DNA of 64,000 bases from Trissonchulus latispiculum (GCA_030248195.1 JASAND010006263.1:1-64000), one strand, 5' to 3'; shown: positions 25,686 through 36,688, counted from the first letter of the stretch. Made by a program: numbers and translations. Notes: generated by a model not told the origin, from the sequence alone.

Positions 25686-25835
25686 GAAGTTGATGATGAT
25701 GAATACGATGGGGAAGCTGATGACGGAGAAGGGTGGGAAACTTCGTACGGTGCCTATAATTACGATAATATATTGGAATCCACTCAACACGGCTATTATG
25801 CCGCTCGAAATTATGATCGAAATTGGCATAACTAA
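25686..25835 (+). CDS. terminal coding exon, acidic and tyrosine-rich tail
   Basis: The exon follows TTTTAATTGTAG and reads 49 codons to TAA (25,833-25,835). The peptide begins EVDDDEYDGEADDGEGWE and is then rich in Tyr, Asn and Gly, ending RNYDRNWHN. It enters in phase 0, matching the donor at 754, which supports the two being consecutive exons of one gene. It contains no known domain; acidic low-complexity C-termini are common in RNA-binding proteins. The 3' UTR probably runs on toward 26,180, where a hAT element interrupts it or lies just beyond. I saw no clear AATAAA before the element. Confidence 0.6.
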   Translation, partial: EVDDDEYDGEADDGEGWETSYGAYNYDNILESTQHGYYAARNYDRNWHN

Positions 25836-26187
25836 TTAGAACTATGTAACAGACCGTCTTGTTTTATCCAGATATTTAATATTGTTGTATCTTTATGTTG
25901 CAGTAAATTCTATGTGTGTGTAGACACATTGCAAATAGAGGTGTCTTCAAAATGTGAGTATTAGAAGGTAGTGTAGAGCGTGTAGAGCATTCCTGTCGAG
26001 AACAACTCCAAGCTAGACCAGCCGAGCGAGACTGTATCCACTATATGATGTCTATTAACCAGAAGCTTGCCCACGTAGGGGTAGGATTGATGAGCTGTAA
26101 TGTCGGCTGCTGACCTGGGAGAGTTTATGTATTTTTAAACGTTCAAATTACGGAATTTTCTAAATTCAAGTTGAACTGAGTATACGC

Positions 26188-27398
26188 TAGGGCTGTTCCC
26201 GGGCCGTGTAGCGGGCTTTGGGCCCGGTTTAGCCCGGAGTAAGCCTGGCCCGGGAATTTTTTGATTGAGCCCGGCCCGGAGGGTCTCAAAAGCCCGGCCC
26301 GCCACAAGGCCCGGTCAAACCTCCGGGCCTACCGGGCTCATCGTGACCAGGTCTACAGTTAGTGTTTTATTGCCTGTCTATTACATTATTACACGTAGCA
26401 TGTATAGCTAATAGTCAAATTACTTTCTCTATTGTTCACATTTATATGAAGACTTGGTACTGGTAGTGTGATGAGATAATGGCTTTCTAAAAATGCTTCT
26501 TTTATTATTTCTTTTCTTCTAAATGAAATACTTTTTTCTTAAATTTGTTTTGAATTAATTTTTTTGAACGACAATTAAATAGTTTTGTTCACCGGCATAG
26601 AAGTGCCAAACCGACATGCCGCCGGCCATAGCTCAAAGTAAACGCGCGTGGCCTTTAAAATCCACTCACAGTAGGCGCGATCCGGAACAATTAGAGTTCT
26701 GACTTTGCATATCAGATAAAGTATATTAATCCAAATTTATTCTTTCACTTTCAAGCAGTATATTTGCGATGTCTTCTACAATGCGACTTCGGTTGTTTCT
26801 TCAATTAATATAAATACTACTTATTGAGCAATCCCTTGATGGCTTAATCACAGATGATAAGTGTCTTTTTAGCTAAGTCAAATTTAAGGAAATTAGAAGG
26901 GCTCATAAACGGAGACAAATCGAGAGTAGTAATTTTTACATTCTGATGCAATAAATCAAGTTTCAAAAGTTAAGCACGATTGTGAGTAAGGGTAAAACAT
27001 TTGTTGCAATGGTATAAGGTAGAAAACTTAAGACATTCACATAAGTTTAAATTTATGCTACATCAGAGGTCAAATATATTATTATGGTTAAGACTAAAAG
27101 ACTAAGGCTCGGACTATTATAACAGTCGTGCTTAAAACATAACCCATAAAACATGTTACAACGCTGCTTGTATTCCCTAAAAAGTAAATTTGTGTGTGTA
27201 AATCTGTGCTGTCAGATTTCGAATTTCATATCGGAATTGGTTCGGAACGTCCGGGCTTTGTAGCGGGCTCCGGGCCGGGCCATGTAGCGCGCTCCGGGTT
27301 CGGGCCCGGGGCGGGCCCGTCCCGGCACGAGCCCGGTCCACAGAAGTCAGTGGGCCCGGGCCCGACCCGGAGATTTTGTTATCGGAACAGCCCTCCTA
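26188..27398. mobile_element. non-autonomous hAT transposon, 8-bp target duplication
   Basis: The element starts TAGGGCTGTTCC and ends GGAACAGCCCTCCTA. It is flanked on both sides by GTATACGC (26,180-26,187 and 27,399-27,406). An 8-bp target duplication and a YAGGGNTG-like terminus are hAT hallmarks. Both ends carry ~150-200 bp of GC-rich subterminal repeats built on GGGCCCGG and GCCCGGCC, likely transposase-binding arrays. The A/T-rich middle has no long frame, so the element depends on a transposase from elsewhere. Confidence 0.9.
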
Positions 27399-27406
27399 GT
27401 ATACGC

Positions 27407-28683
27407 AGCGTCTAATCCTCTCCCTAGTCCCTATGCTCAAAACTGCTCTCACTTAGAGTGTCGGTTTGCAGAAGGAACCCCTACTATTGATTTCTAAATT
27501 TTGACTATTTTTTTGACATTGACAAAATTTGGGATATCTTTTAATCGAATTTCTATGGGGCTTTATTTTCTTTTGGGCTAATTTTGAAATTAACCTTTTC
27601 TCTAACCCTCTTTCGTTGTAACATTGTACATAATGATATTGTTGGAGTGAACCTGATTATTTGCCGGTTGAGCCAACGAAAGTGAATCAGTCTAAAGAAT
27701 TAAACCACCCCTGTTTCGAACACTACTCATATTTGAAGCTATCTTTCCTGTTTAGGAGCGGTTCCCACTCTGTCTCTGGTTGAGACACTCCGGTTCAGAG
27801 TGTAATAGCATTCAGAAGACGATTATCAAAGAGCTGAAGCTAGCTCAGAGTTGTATGCAGGATGCCGGTACCCGCGGGGCGGGGCGGGTCAGGCGGGCCG
27901 ATTTTTTTGCTAGATTCTTGAGCTAATTTTGGTTTTTTATGAATTTCAGAAATTTCATATATTCCAATCCAAGTTCATCCAAAAGGTCAATATTTCAAAT
28001 TTTTGAACTTCGTTATGCCATTCGATACATTTCCAACAAATAGCTGAGCGACTGAACCGACTGAACTCTAGTTTTAGTTATAAAACCGCTCCTCACCACA
28101 AAGTATAGGATGTTAGCAATATGGGTTTGACTACAAACTTTCTCAGCTCCAAACGATTACTACAAATACATATAAATCAATGCAGCGAACAAAAGGTTCC
28201 TCAAACTGTTATGCAAGTAGACAAATCTAATACGTAACAAGCTTGCCCCAAACGGGCAACATTCCTTTGTAGACCCGTTATTATTCTAATGTCAGAATCG
28301 TCGTTGGTCGTTACTCTGTTAAACTTTAGATGCTTTAGGGGTTGCAGCTTTCTGACATTCTACAGTTTCCCTTGACACCTATCATCTATTTTGATATCAA
28401 ACTACTAGTATCTCCTTAAATGTCCTACTATTTGTGTGTATCTTAGCAGCCAGACTTTATTTCCGTCAGCATATATAAGTAGAGTACAATAGGTTGTAGA
28501 TATAGATACATTTTTCATTCCAAATATATAAATAGTAAAACAAAACATTTCAGTCCAAAATTTCATCACTTGTCATTCTTGTGCGACTTGGTTTCTCGCA
28601 TAACTACATTAAGATCAGTGAGAACTGCGTTTGACGCCATGGTTGGGCAGAACGTATGAAGTCCAGTCTCCAGCACAAGCTAT
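27407..28683. other. non-coding, no recognised feature
   Basis: There is no credible ORF. The only notable piece is a short GC-rich run at about 27,866-27,900 (GCGGGGCGGGGCGGG followed by TCAGGCGGGCC) that recalls hAT subterminal motifs, but it has no visible partner end. Confidence 0.5.
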
Positions 28684-29902
28684 TATATGTACCTAATGCA
28701 CCCATGTGCAGCTCCCAAGCTGCACTGGTGCTCAAAAAACTGCAACTATTTATAAATTGCTGACGACAGCCAAAGACTGCGTGAAGGCTGTGGATTCAGC
28801 TGCTTAGTTTCAAAACCTAATTTGCATAGTCTCGTACAAAATATCCACCTAAGCTAGCCCTGTGTTGAAGATAGGGCTTCGGAATAGAGAAATGACTCAC
28901 CATGCACTGAACATAGTAGATTTCTTTTATACATTCCTGCTCCAGCAGGAATAACAATCCTCTAGCTTGTATAGTCAATGCTCACAGTCCGTGGAAAGTA
29001 TTTATCATATTTGGCAATGATTACGTATATACATATTCACACCGTGCAGCTTATAGGAACTAAAATGACTAATGCTTTGAATTATTATTACTTTGGGAAA
29101 TGGACTTTTCATTTAGAGCATTAAAACATTTTTTAATTTTTGTCTCGCCTGGAGGCGAGATACTTGCAAGTGTTTGAGTCTCTTTTTGCACTGATCTTGA
29201 TAAACTATCAAAATCCTTCCAGTTCTCACTATAGGCCTCTTTAGGTGGCTGTTTTTGCAAGAGGGCCGAAATTCGGGTGAAAACGGTTGAAAGTTAACGT
29301 TAAGTTTAAAGTTAAGTTTTACATAGTGTTCTATGCCGCTCTAGGTGTCAGGATTCATGTTTTATACTTTTTTAGGAAAACATTTTACGCTTAAATTAAG
29401 TTTTAGGTATTGCAGCAGAATCTTTCGCACAGGGCCCCCTTGGTTGTCGATTTGAAATCAGAAAATTGCTACAATATGCAAATCAGTCTGCGCATTCTTT
29501 GCCATCAGTTAAAGTTACAGTGTTAGAGTTCAGCAGGAAGCACAAAGAAAGTAGAGGGTGTCATTAGCAAGAGTGGGTAGAGAAGAATTGTTGGTCACAC
29601 GTGTAATCTCTGCTGCCTACTTTTTTATTTCTGCTGGAGCAGGAATGTATAAAAAGGAAATTAATATGTCCATTGCAGTATGAGTCATTTATCCATTCAG
29701 AAGCCCTATCTTCAACATAGGGCTAGCTTAGGGCTGAGTTTTTTGAGAGAGAATATGCAAATTAGTTTTGGCAGCTGCTATTTAAGCAGCCGAGTGGACA
29801 GACTCTACGCAGTCTTCGGCTGTCTGCAATCAAAATGGTTGTATATTTTTGAGCACCAGTGTAGCTTGGGAGCTACACCAAGGTTCACTAGGATTAGGTA
29901 GT
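28684..29902. mobile_element. ~1.2-kb element with long (~270 bp) inverted ends
   Basis: The left end starts ACCTAATGCACC and the right end is ...GATTAGGT. The two ~270-bp ends are inverted copies at roughly 75-80% identity by eye. Shared blocks include AGCTCCCAAGCT, CACTGGTGCTCAAAAA, CTAATTTGCATA, the GAAGATAGGGCTTC region and ATTCCTGCTCCAGCAG. The inside (about 28,960-29,620) has only a 63-codon frame on the minus strand and no transposase. This is a MITE/foldback-type element. No target duplication was resolved. Confidence 0.75.
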
Positions 29903-30950
29903 TAGATACTACATATGTGTAGCCTGTTTGCATTCTCTAGCGGGCTTGCACTACTATATCGCACCGGATTTTGGTGATAAAGCATAAAACTTAGAAGAAG
30001 CAACAAAAAACGCAAAACACTAAAAACCGAAGACCTATTCTGGCGACGTCTTCAAATGGGGTTTCTGCTGTCCAGATCCCAACGGAAATAAGAATTGAAG
30101 TAAGACATCAGTTTTTACAAACAAATTATTCAACTGTGATTGAATAATAACAGGTCTACTATGGAATACTGCCCTTTTGGGGCCTACTTGTAAATTTTGA
30201 GATGACTTCAAATACGGATAGTTTTAGCCATCAGTGGGATTCAAGTCGTTAATTAGCGGTTTGCTGTGCTAAAGCTAACTCGAACTACACCTGCGATGCG
30301 ACTTCACTAGGAGCCAGCTTCATAAAAATGCAAGTTTACATGTGCAATGTTTGCATGGATTACAAGTACTTGCAGTTGAACCATCAGGTTCAAGCTGATC
30401 CTTCAATGTGCGGAAATTCGCTGAGCAGGTTGCAGTACTTGAGAACTCGTAAATGCAAGTTCAAGTGACAGTTTGCTGCTGGCTGACTTTTAAAAATAAG
30501 CACAACCGAAAATATTTAAAATTTTATAAAAAAATGAAAAAACATCGATTTGTTTGAAATTTGAACTTTGCTAAGACAATAAGACAATACTTCAAAGTGT
30601 GATTACTGAAGTCTCATCAAAAAATATTAAAATTGAAGTAACTGGTAGTGTTTTCTGATCTAGTTATAATCTGCTCAACAACTACAAGTGTAACTTTTTT
30701 CCCCTTAGTGCCACACCCCAGTTGCTTTCGCGATGAGGGGTAACGCAACGCGCAACGCCAGCCCAATTTTGTTCTGGGTCGTCGGACTGACGTTGAATAA
30801 TTGCAGATGCAATTACCCGAGGCATAGGCAAGGCTACTGCCGGAGCAGAAACGACCGCAATGCTCTCGTCACATCACGGGCGCCCGTTGGCTCCATCCTA
30901 AGGGGTTTCCCCCCAAGAACGGCCAACTCCTTGAAAAACTCGGATAAGAA
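29903..30950. other. non-coding, no recognised feature
   Basis: Mixed A/T-rich sequence without a credible ORF, RNA gene or repeat boundary. A GC-richer stretch from ~30,715 leads into the multi-hairpin element. Confidence 0.4.
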
Positions 30951-30979
30951 CAAAACAATTACTAGGAGGAACTGTGCTG

Positions 30980-31185
30980 GCACAACAGTGCCATTCCTCA
31001 ATTACACAATTTTGTTGCCGGCAGGCAACAGAAGAGTTTGAAGTTCCGTGATTTGAGTTGTGATAGCGGAGTACATCTACATTCCTCCGCAGTCAACTCA
31101 TGCGTTCCTTTGTGTGATTCAGTGCATGTTTATGCGCAGTTGCTACACCCGGGGACGGCTGTCCCCGGAAACTCAGAACAGAAAA
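30980..31185 (+). repeat. multi-hairpin repeat, copy A
   Basis: A row of short perfect or near-perfect hairpins: GTTGCCGGCAGGCAAC; GAGTTG..GCGGAG..CTCCGC..CAACTC (31,055-31,100); and CCGGGGACGGCTGTCCCCGG (31,151-31,170). A ~60-bp core around the second hairpin is shared with copy B near 42,060-42,120, in the opposite orientation. Loops and linkers differ while the stems are kept. The overlapping small reading frames are probably incidental. It could be a structured-RNA-like repeat or a transposon end. Confidence 0.55.
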
Positions 31186-31269
31186 AACTCTTCTGGTCCT
31201 GTGGACCGCCAATGTACAAGCAGTATAATACAACACTAAGCAATACAGTATACATATGTGAGTTTTAGG

Positions 31270-32275
31270 GACAATGGAGGTTTGTATTCTTTCCGGTGAA
31301 GCAGTAGTTGTTTATGTACAGTTGCTGGGCAGATCAGATTTCGTTTATTCTCTGATTCCGGATTAAATTGTAGTGAAATTGTACCATCTTGCAACCAGGT
31401 AACATGCTACAAAACAAAACAAGCGGGCCAAAATGCATTCTATTTTTGCTCCTTTGCTATTAAGCGGCTTACAGCTCTAGACATCCGGGTCTGTCTGTAT
31501 GTACTAAATTCGTTCTGTTTTGATACGGAATCTTTGCTCTGTACAACTAAGGTTATTGTGCTTATAAACAACGTCATTCTGCATGCACTTAGTATTCTTC
31601 TGTAGTGGCGTTTCGTTCCCAATTCATAACCTTATGTAACCTCTTAAGGAGCCACTTTCCTTAGATTAAACAATAAGAAACCACTACCACTGGTTGGACA
31701 AATTTCCCGAAATTATAAATTAGCAATTGAACTTAGCCAGATCTATTCTTTTCTAAGGCATTTCAGATGAAGAACGGGATGTTGTATTGGACCATCAGCT
31801 ACCAACGTTGGACTGAAGAAAGACAGGGTAGATGAAAGGAGATCTTAAGGCTGATGGTTGACGATCAAAGGGCCTTCGGCTGACCATCAAAATCATTGGG
31901 TTTTGAGATAGATATTAGAGATCATCATTGTCGTTTGAGATTCCGGAATGGAAATCAAAGGGTGCGAGGTCATTAAGTTGAGATTATTAAGTTGAGATCG
32001 TCGATTTGAGGTCATGAGTTGGAGATCTGTAACCGTTAGCCATATAAAGTGGAAAAAATTCCAAAACTCAGATGAAACACGAGTAGCTGCTAGCGCTGCA
32101 GCGGATCAGATCGACTCGAGCTTGAATGTTCCAAATAGTACACAAGTGTAACTTCTATGTTAAGTTCCAACTTAAGGCCTAGCACTTATGATACTGAAAC
32201 GGATTGGAAACATTTAACCAAAACTTATAACTTGCGGGCTTGCAGCCTGTGGTTCAGGTGCAAGTGTACCGGTGT
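31270..32275. other. non-coding, weak short repeats only
   Basis: There is no credible gene. Around 31,900-32,030 a loose series of GAGAT / AAGTTGAGAT words repeats, too degenerate to call a satellite. Confidence 0.4.
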
Positions 32276-32418
32276 CACGATGAAATTTTTCCCCCTAGAA
32301 ATCTTTCCCCCCGGAAAAATTTCACCGGTGAAATTTTTCCCTCCGTAAAAATATCACCGGTGAAATCTTTCCCCCCGGAAAAATATCCCCGGTGAAATTT
32401 CTCCGGGGGGGGGGGACA
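32276..32418. repeat. short tandem hairpin repeat
   Basis: Three to four degenerate ~35-bp units, each with the palindrome CACCGGTGAAAT and then TTTCCCCCCGGAAAAAT, a second inverted pair. The block ends in a run of about 11 G. It lies ~300 bp before the Polinton remnant; no link is shown. Confidence 0.7.
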
Positions 32419-32727
32419 GAATTCAGTTGTAAATAATTTTTAACAGCTATTTTCAGGTTTCCAATTAATTATTTCTTTTTTCCGAATCGAATTTTTAATT
32501 GTTGCCCAACGTAATTAAAAATATTTTTGTGAAGTTATTTCATAAAGAAAAGGCCCCAGCTCCTAACAAATAATAAAATTCTCAAAACTGAGATTAATAT
32601 AGATTTGTCCTGAATTCTTCCGCTTTAGAGATGCAACATATATAATTTTTAAGGAGTCACAGATGTAGAAACATTCAATGAGAAAGATTTAATGTTTTTC
32701 AAAAATGTTTTCTGGATCCAAATACTT

Positions 32728-33469
32728 TCATCGTAAAACTTTGTTGAATCGCATACACAGTTTCTTTTTATGATTTTCAAAGCATTCACTGGTTACCCAA
32801 GTTTTATTACAGTGATTGCATAATAAATATATAGCAGGAGTATCAACAGCAGCAGGACATGAAGACTGTTCTTTCGAAGCATGAAGACTGTTCTGAAGCA
32901 AAAAGGACAGGCATTTGTACAACGGTGACAATTGTCATATCCTTTTCCGCATTTGCTGCAGAAATAAGAAGTATTGAAAAATCCTGGCATTTTTCGTATA
33001 ACATCATAATGACTGTCGTGATAAAGCAGATTTATAACGCTGTTATGACTTGGACCGTGAAATATTCGCTGTCCTTATTGATCGGCAGAAAAAAAACGTT
33101 TATTTGGTACTGGCTCAGTACCAGTTGAAACTGCTGAACTTCGGCTATACCACACTTCCCAAGTTGTGCCCCAGCCTTTTCGTGCAGTTTTATGGCCTTC
33201 TCATATTGGAGGCCATGAGAGGATTTTGGAAATATCAAGGCTTTGTTCCATAACGACTTATCATATTTAGTTATGTGAATGTCAACGACAAGCGCTCTGG
33301 CCAGACAAAGATCATCATTATTTTTAATGCGTATTATACTTCGTTTATCCTTGGAGAGCCAGCTCCCAAACTTCCGACTAGCTCCTTTCCCTTCAGCCGA
33401 AAAGTCAGTATGAATCATGTTCAGATGACAGGAACCGTCCAACGAAAAGTCTTCATTTGAGTTTAGCAC
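32728..33469 (-). pseudogene. Polinton protein-primed DNA polymerase B, N-terminal remnant
   Basis: The first part (33,469 down to 33,032) has KNNDDLCLARALVVDI, then LHEKAGAQLGKCGIAEVQQF and YQINVFFLPINK, the pattern of the N-terminal region of Polinton pPolB. Near 33,050 a frameshift interrupts it. The continuation in another frame includes HYDVIRKMPGFFNTSYFC and a zinc-ribbon region with Cys pairs (CSKC, CPFC, CNHC), extending to 32,728 with another frame change near 32,930. Exonuclease and polymerase domains, which should lie at lower coordinates, are missing. A full polymerase would exceed 1,000 residues; fewer than 250 remain. It follows the integrase on the same strand with a 5-bp gap. 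Confidence 0.75.
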
Positions 33470-33474
33470 GTTTA

Positions 33475-34022
33475 CTAGTCGTTCTTAAACTCTCGGATAC
33501 ATCTTTCTGCCAATGAGCTTTTTACTCGTTCATCTGTAACATAGTAAATATGCACGTTGTGCTCTTTCATAAACTGTTTGAATACCGAGGATGTATATTC
33601 AGTACCTCGGTCAACGTAAGTATTTGCACAAACGCGACTAGAGGACTCAATGATATCCTTAAAGGCATTTACCACATCTTGAGAAGTCTTAGGTTTTAGT
33701 GGCCGAGCCCAACAATAACGTGAAAATTCGTCAACAACAATTAGTATAAATGTGAAACCGGAATTGAATCGCTTAGTGAAGACATATCGCACAGATGCGA
33801 TGCCCATGTTTCGTCCAGAGTAGCCACTATTTGCAGTCGAGGAAACTTATAGCGAGGATGTCTAGTTCGTGAATACACAAACTGAGATTTTAGTAAATGT
33901 TCCACGTCTTTCCTGGATACTCTAAGACCTCTATCTCTAGCATACTCCTACAAACTGTTAATGCCACTGTAAGCAGCAGCAGATTCCGGATTGTACCAGA
34001 GATCACTAAGCTCGTCAGACAT
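33475..34022 (-). pseudogene. Polinton retroviral-like (RVE) integrase
   Basis: From a Met at 34,022 the frame reads SDELSDLWYNPESAAAYSG, meets one in-frame TAG, and continues RDRGLRVSRKDVEHLL, the N-terminal region typical of Maverick integrases. After a frameshift near 33,770 the catalytic core follows: FTFILIVVDEFSRYCWARPL, TYVDRGTEYTSSVF and SLAERCIREFKND. The second acidic residue (D of VDRGTEY) and the Glu of LAER are visible. In the expected place of the first Asp the reading is WASHLCDM, so the catalytic Asp may be His. The protein ends right after the core, with no C-terminal chromodomain or SH3-like part. Inactive. Confidence 0.85.
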
Positions 34023-34187
34023 TGAAAAAATGCCTTATTTGTACAGCATGAGTCTATATACAAAATCTCTTCACTGAAATCAGTTCATTGACAATGTATC
34101 ATCATCGTATCTTAAACGGTTCAACATCTAATACAATACTTTCATGCACTGCAGTGCTTGGTCAGGGTTAAGGTTTATCCCTTTTCC

Positions 34188-34640
34188 TTATGTCAAGATA
34201 GCGTTACCATCAGCGTCCATGGTAAATTTCTTGGTGACACTATCGCAAGAACGATAAAACGATCTGATATCTATGGCTTGGCCTCTAGACGTGAATATGA
34301 AGCAACCGAATATTAGTTTCTCTTTATCGATAGTGAAATAACCTGGAGGAACAGCAACAGGAATCATTTCCGGTTGCGTGGACTTTACATAGATTACTTT
34401 GCCTCCATCCTCTTCAGCTATCTTCAGTTGTTTGGGCTCTGATGCCATTCTAAATAAAGACTGGAATATAACTATATTATAAGAAACACAAACCATGTCT
34501 CCAGATATAATGGAGTTTAGTGTATTTTTAAGCAAACGGTGTAATGACAGCCTGGCTGAGTTATCGTCTGAACCTATGTAGCGTGTAAAAATCGGATCGC
34601 AGAAATTTAGGTTGCACTCTATAAAGCTTTCATTCCTCAT
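34188..34640 (-). CDS. hypothetical protein of the Polinton, function unknown
   Basis: A 150-codon open frame. The part most likely to be a real protein starts at the internal Met at 34,446 (MASEPKQLKIAEEDGGKV) and continues VIYVKSTQPEMIPVAVPPGY. It then has TIDKEKLIFGCFIFTSRG and a C-terminus with FTMDADGNAILT. No transmembrane segment, zinc motif or known domain was seen. It lies head-to-head with the capsid block, sharing the ~10-bp interval at 34,640-34,649. The frame is intact, unlike its neighbours, but it could still be decayed at its start. The first 65 codons may be an upstream extension only. Confidence 0.4.
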   Translation of the reverse strand: MRNESFIECNLNFCDPIFTRYIGSDDNSARLSLHRLLKNTLNSIISGDMVCVSYNIVIFQSLFRMASEPKQLKIAEEDGGKVIYVKSTQPEMIPVAVPPGYFTIDKEKLIFGCFIFTSRGQAIDIRSFYRSCDSVTKKFTMDADGNAILT

Positions 34641-34648
34641 ACATTTTT

Positions 34649-34819
34649 AACGTAACCCCAGAATTCTATTTGGAGTACAAAACTACGGATCAGGAAGCAA
34701 GGAAGATCGAGCTTACCAAAGGGTACTATAGGACAACTAAAGAATTCTATAAGATGCTAAGTTCTAAACTGGAAGAAACGCAAATCGTACAAACTTTAAT
34801 GACAAAACCTCTCAGTTAA
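34649..34819 (+). pseudogene. probable Polinton minor capsid (penton-like) fragment
   Basis: A 57-codon frame without a visible start reads NVTPEFYLEYKTTDQEARKI and then KGYYRTTKEFYKMLSSKLEE before TAA. A GYYxTxxEFxxxL-type segment is characteristic of the N-terminal part of the Polinton minor capsid protein, which comes before the major capsid gene. Only this short piece is readable and the rest is lost between 34,820 and 34,908. The assignment rests on one motif and on position. Confidence 0.45.
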
Positions 34820-34908
34820 CTATAGAGTGCCCAGAACTGTGTAGTATGCCTGACCTGTCGACAAAACTGGTAGGCTAAACTGCTCGGGTTAGAAACTGCA
34901 TCTATTGA

Positions 34909-36628
34909 AGATACAGCTTCACAGCCGTTGAAGTGCAAGTGCTTAACAGCGATCTTACTAATCTGACCAGCACATCCAAAATATCCGTCTGCAATATGTT
35001 TGGCTATGCTGTATTCCCTGGAATTGAAGTCTTGATCAACGGTCAAAAGGGAACACCACACCAATGGCCGGTTCCATAAAAGTTTGCGAGTACTAGACTC
35101 GACAACTAGACTCATGCCTGTTGTCGAGTCTAGTGCCTCAAGTGTACCATAAAACCCTCGCAGTCGAGTAGCTACTAGCACTCGACTTGCGAGTCTAGCT
35201 TCTCACAAGTTTGAACACTAGTAGTCTAACCGGGTTCCATAAAACTTTCGTCTTGCCTTGATAGTACACTACTAGCATCCGTCTAGTTCTAGTCTATTTT
35301 GACTAGAGAAGTGATAATTAAAGTTTGATAACTTTTTCATTTTTTATCAAAATAGACTCAAAATCAAGAGATGTACGTTTTTGAATCTTTTTTCGAATGT
35401 CTGCAATTTTTACAAAGTTTCATTGAGATTTGAATTTTCTGCGATTTTTTTACATGATTATGGTTATTTTCTAGCGAATTCGCACTCGCAGTGTTAGTCC
35501 TCGCACTACCACTGCTAGTTTGTCGAGTCGCCCCACTCGCTTAGCTAATTTCGTCGAGTCAAGTCAAAACGTTTTATGGTATACTAGACTCAACGACTAG
35601 CACTAGCATTGCGAGCTCTCGCATGCTAGTACCAGCATGCGAGTCAAAGTTTTATGGAACCGGCCCCAGGATATGTTTCCCTACCATACCTATACACTGG
35701 CAATGCTGAATTTTTCGACAGCTACTAAAAAGTGCCTGCTCAGCACCAGTGTGTTTGAAAAGGACACCAGCTACGCTATCCATAACTGGTATCCCACATT
35801 ACCAGATATCGCGGTGAATAAAGGTCTGAAAAGCGACTGGAATACATTGCGAGTCCAAGAAACTATGCCTTATAATGAGACTATTCCATGATATCTTCGG
35901 AAGCATCCGATGTCTGCCTACGGACTGTACAGCCACCTTCAGGTTTCATCGCACGGATCCTAAGTTTTCCTTAATTGGTGATGCCTCAAAAACCTACGCA
36001 ATAAAGATTCTATCGGCGAAACTAATGGGAACCTTCTTCGAACCTAGTCCTACTTCACTTTCTTTGCAGAATGGGTTACTGCAAAGCGGAGCATTCCAGA
36101 TTCCAGTGCTCAGGCATATAATTAGAACTCAAAATATAGCTAAAGGCTCCAAGATCTTTCACTACAATGCACCCAATCTAGGTCGAATTCCGAAAAAGAT
36201 ATACGTGTTTATGGTTAAAAGCAGTGCCGTGACTTCGCCGGAAATCATAAGAAACCCCATCAATCTAGTTCACATGCACACCTCCCGAATCCAAGTCTAT
36301 AAAAACGACATTCCGCTATTTTCGACGGAAGGACTCAGTCTCAGCGACACTTCCTATAATCTAGCATACTTTTTCTTCCTGACTCCCGGACTCAACTTCG
36401 CCAACGACGATCCTGGCATTAACCAGGACGAATACACAAACGAATTTTTCATTGTGCCCTGTGACCCAAGATCTTAGCAGCAACTGCGACTACTTATCGC
36501 CTCCAGAAGAAGGTAAAATCAGCATAAAGCAATGGTTTGACTAGGAAACATCCGAAAACGTTGTTGTGTTCTGCATCGCAGAGTACGACACTGCCATTGC
36601 CATAGTGATAGGAATCCCAGCGTCGAAA
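34909..36628 (+). pseudogene. Polinton major capsid protein (double jelly-roll), interrupted
   Basis: The first segment (34,909-35,065) includes VCNMFGYAVFPGIEVLING. It is cut by a ~600-bp MITE and resumes at ~35,668 with QDMFPYHTYTLAMLNFSTAT. A frameshift near 35,880 leads into a 200-codon frame with HDIFGSIRCLPTDC, FRFHRTDPKFSLIGD, YNAPNLGRIPKKIYVFMV and NQDEYTNEFFIVPC. A second frameshift near 36,475 continues into CDYLSPPEEGKISIKQWFD, one stop, and NVVVFCIAEYDTAIAI, the usual C-terminal strand pattern. Order and motifs match Polinton MCPs. The N-terminal ~50-100 residues are not recognisable. Capsid genes are what link Polintons to adintoviruses. Confidence 0.85.
35066..35665. mobile_element. 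MITE inserted in the major capsid gene
   Basis: The terminal inverted repeat GGCCGGTTCCATAAAA is at 35,066-35,081 and again inverted at 35,650-35,665. The inside is crowded with ACTCG / CGAGT words (for example CTAGACTCGACAACTAGACT), giving many small inverted pairs. A second internal copy of GGTTCCATAAAACTTT is at ~35,231. No transposase is present. The outer GGCC may be a 4-bp target duplication instead of part of the repeat. Deleting the element brings the two halves of the capsid frame together, which shows where it inserted. Confidence 0.8.
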
Positions 36629-36665
36629 AACTGTAGGTCGCGCGCGCATCCCCTCGCCGCGCGCA

Positions 36666-36688
36666 GCGTTGACGAGCATCGTCAACGC
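36666..36688. repeat. perfect 10-bp hairpin in GC-rich capsid 3' end
   Basis: GCGTTGACGA, loop GCA, TCGTCAACGC, flanked by CGCGCGCGCA on the left and GCATGCGCGC on the right. CpG density is far above the surroundings. It may be the core of a tiny inserted element just after the capsid reading frame. Confidence 0.7.

Noticed and set aside
25499..25693. 64-codon frame overlapping the terminal exon
   Set aside because: It lies almost wholly in the intron and runs into the exon out of the frame used by the acceptor.
34816..35181. 121-codon minus-strand frame
   Set aside because: It spans the MITE border and runs antisense to the capsid segment with VCNMFGYAVFPG; the plus-strand reading is the meaningful one.
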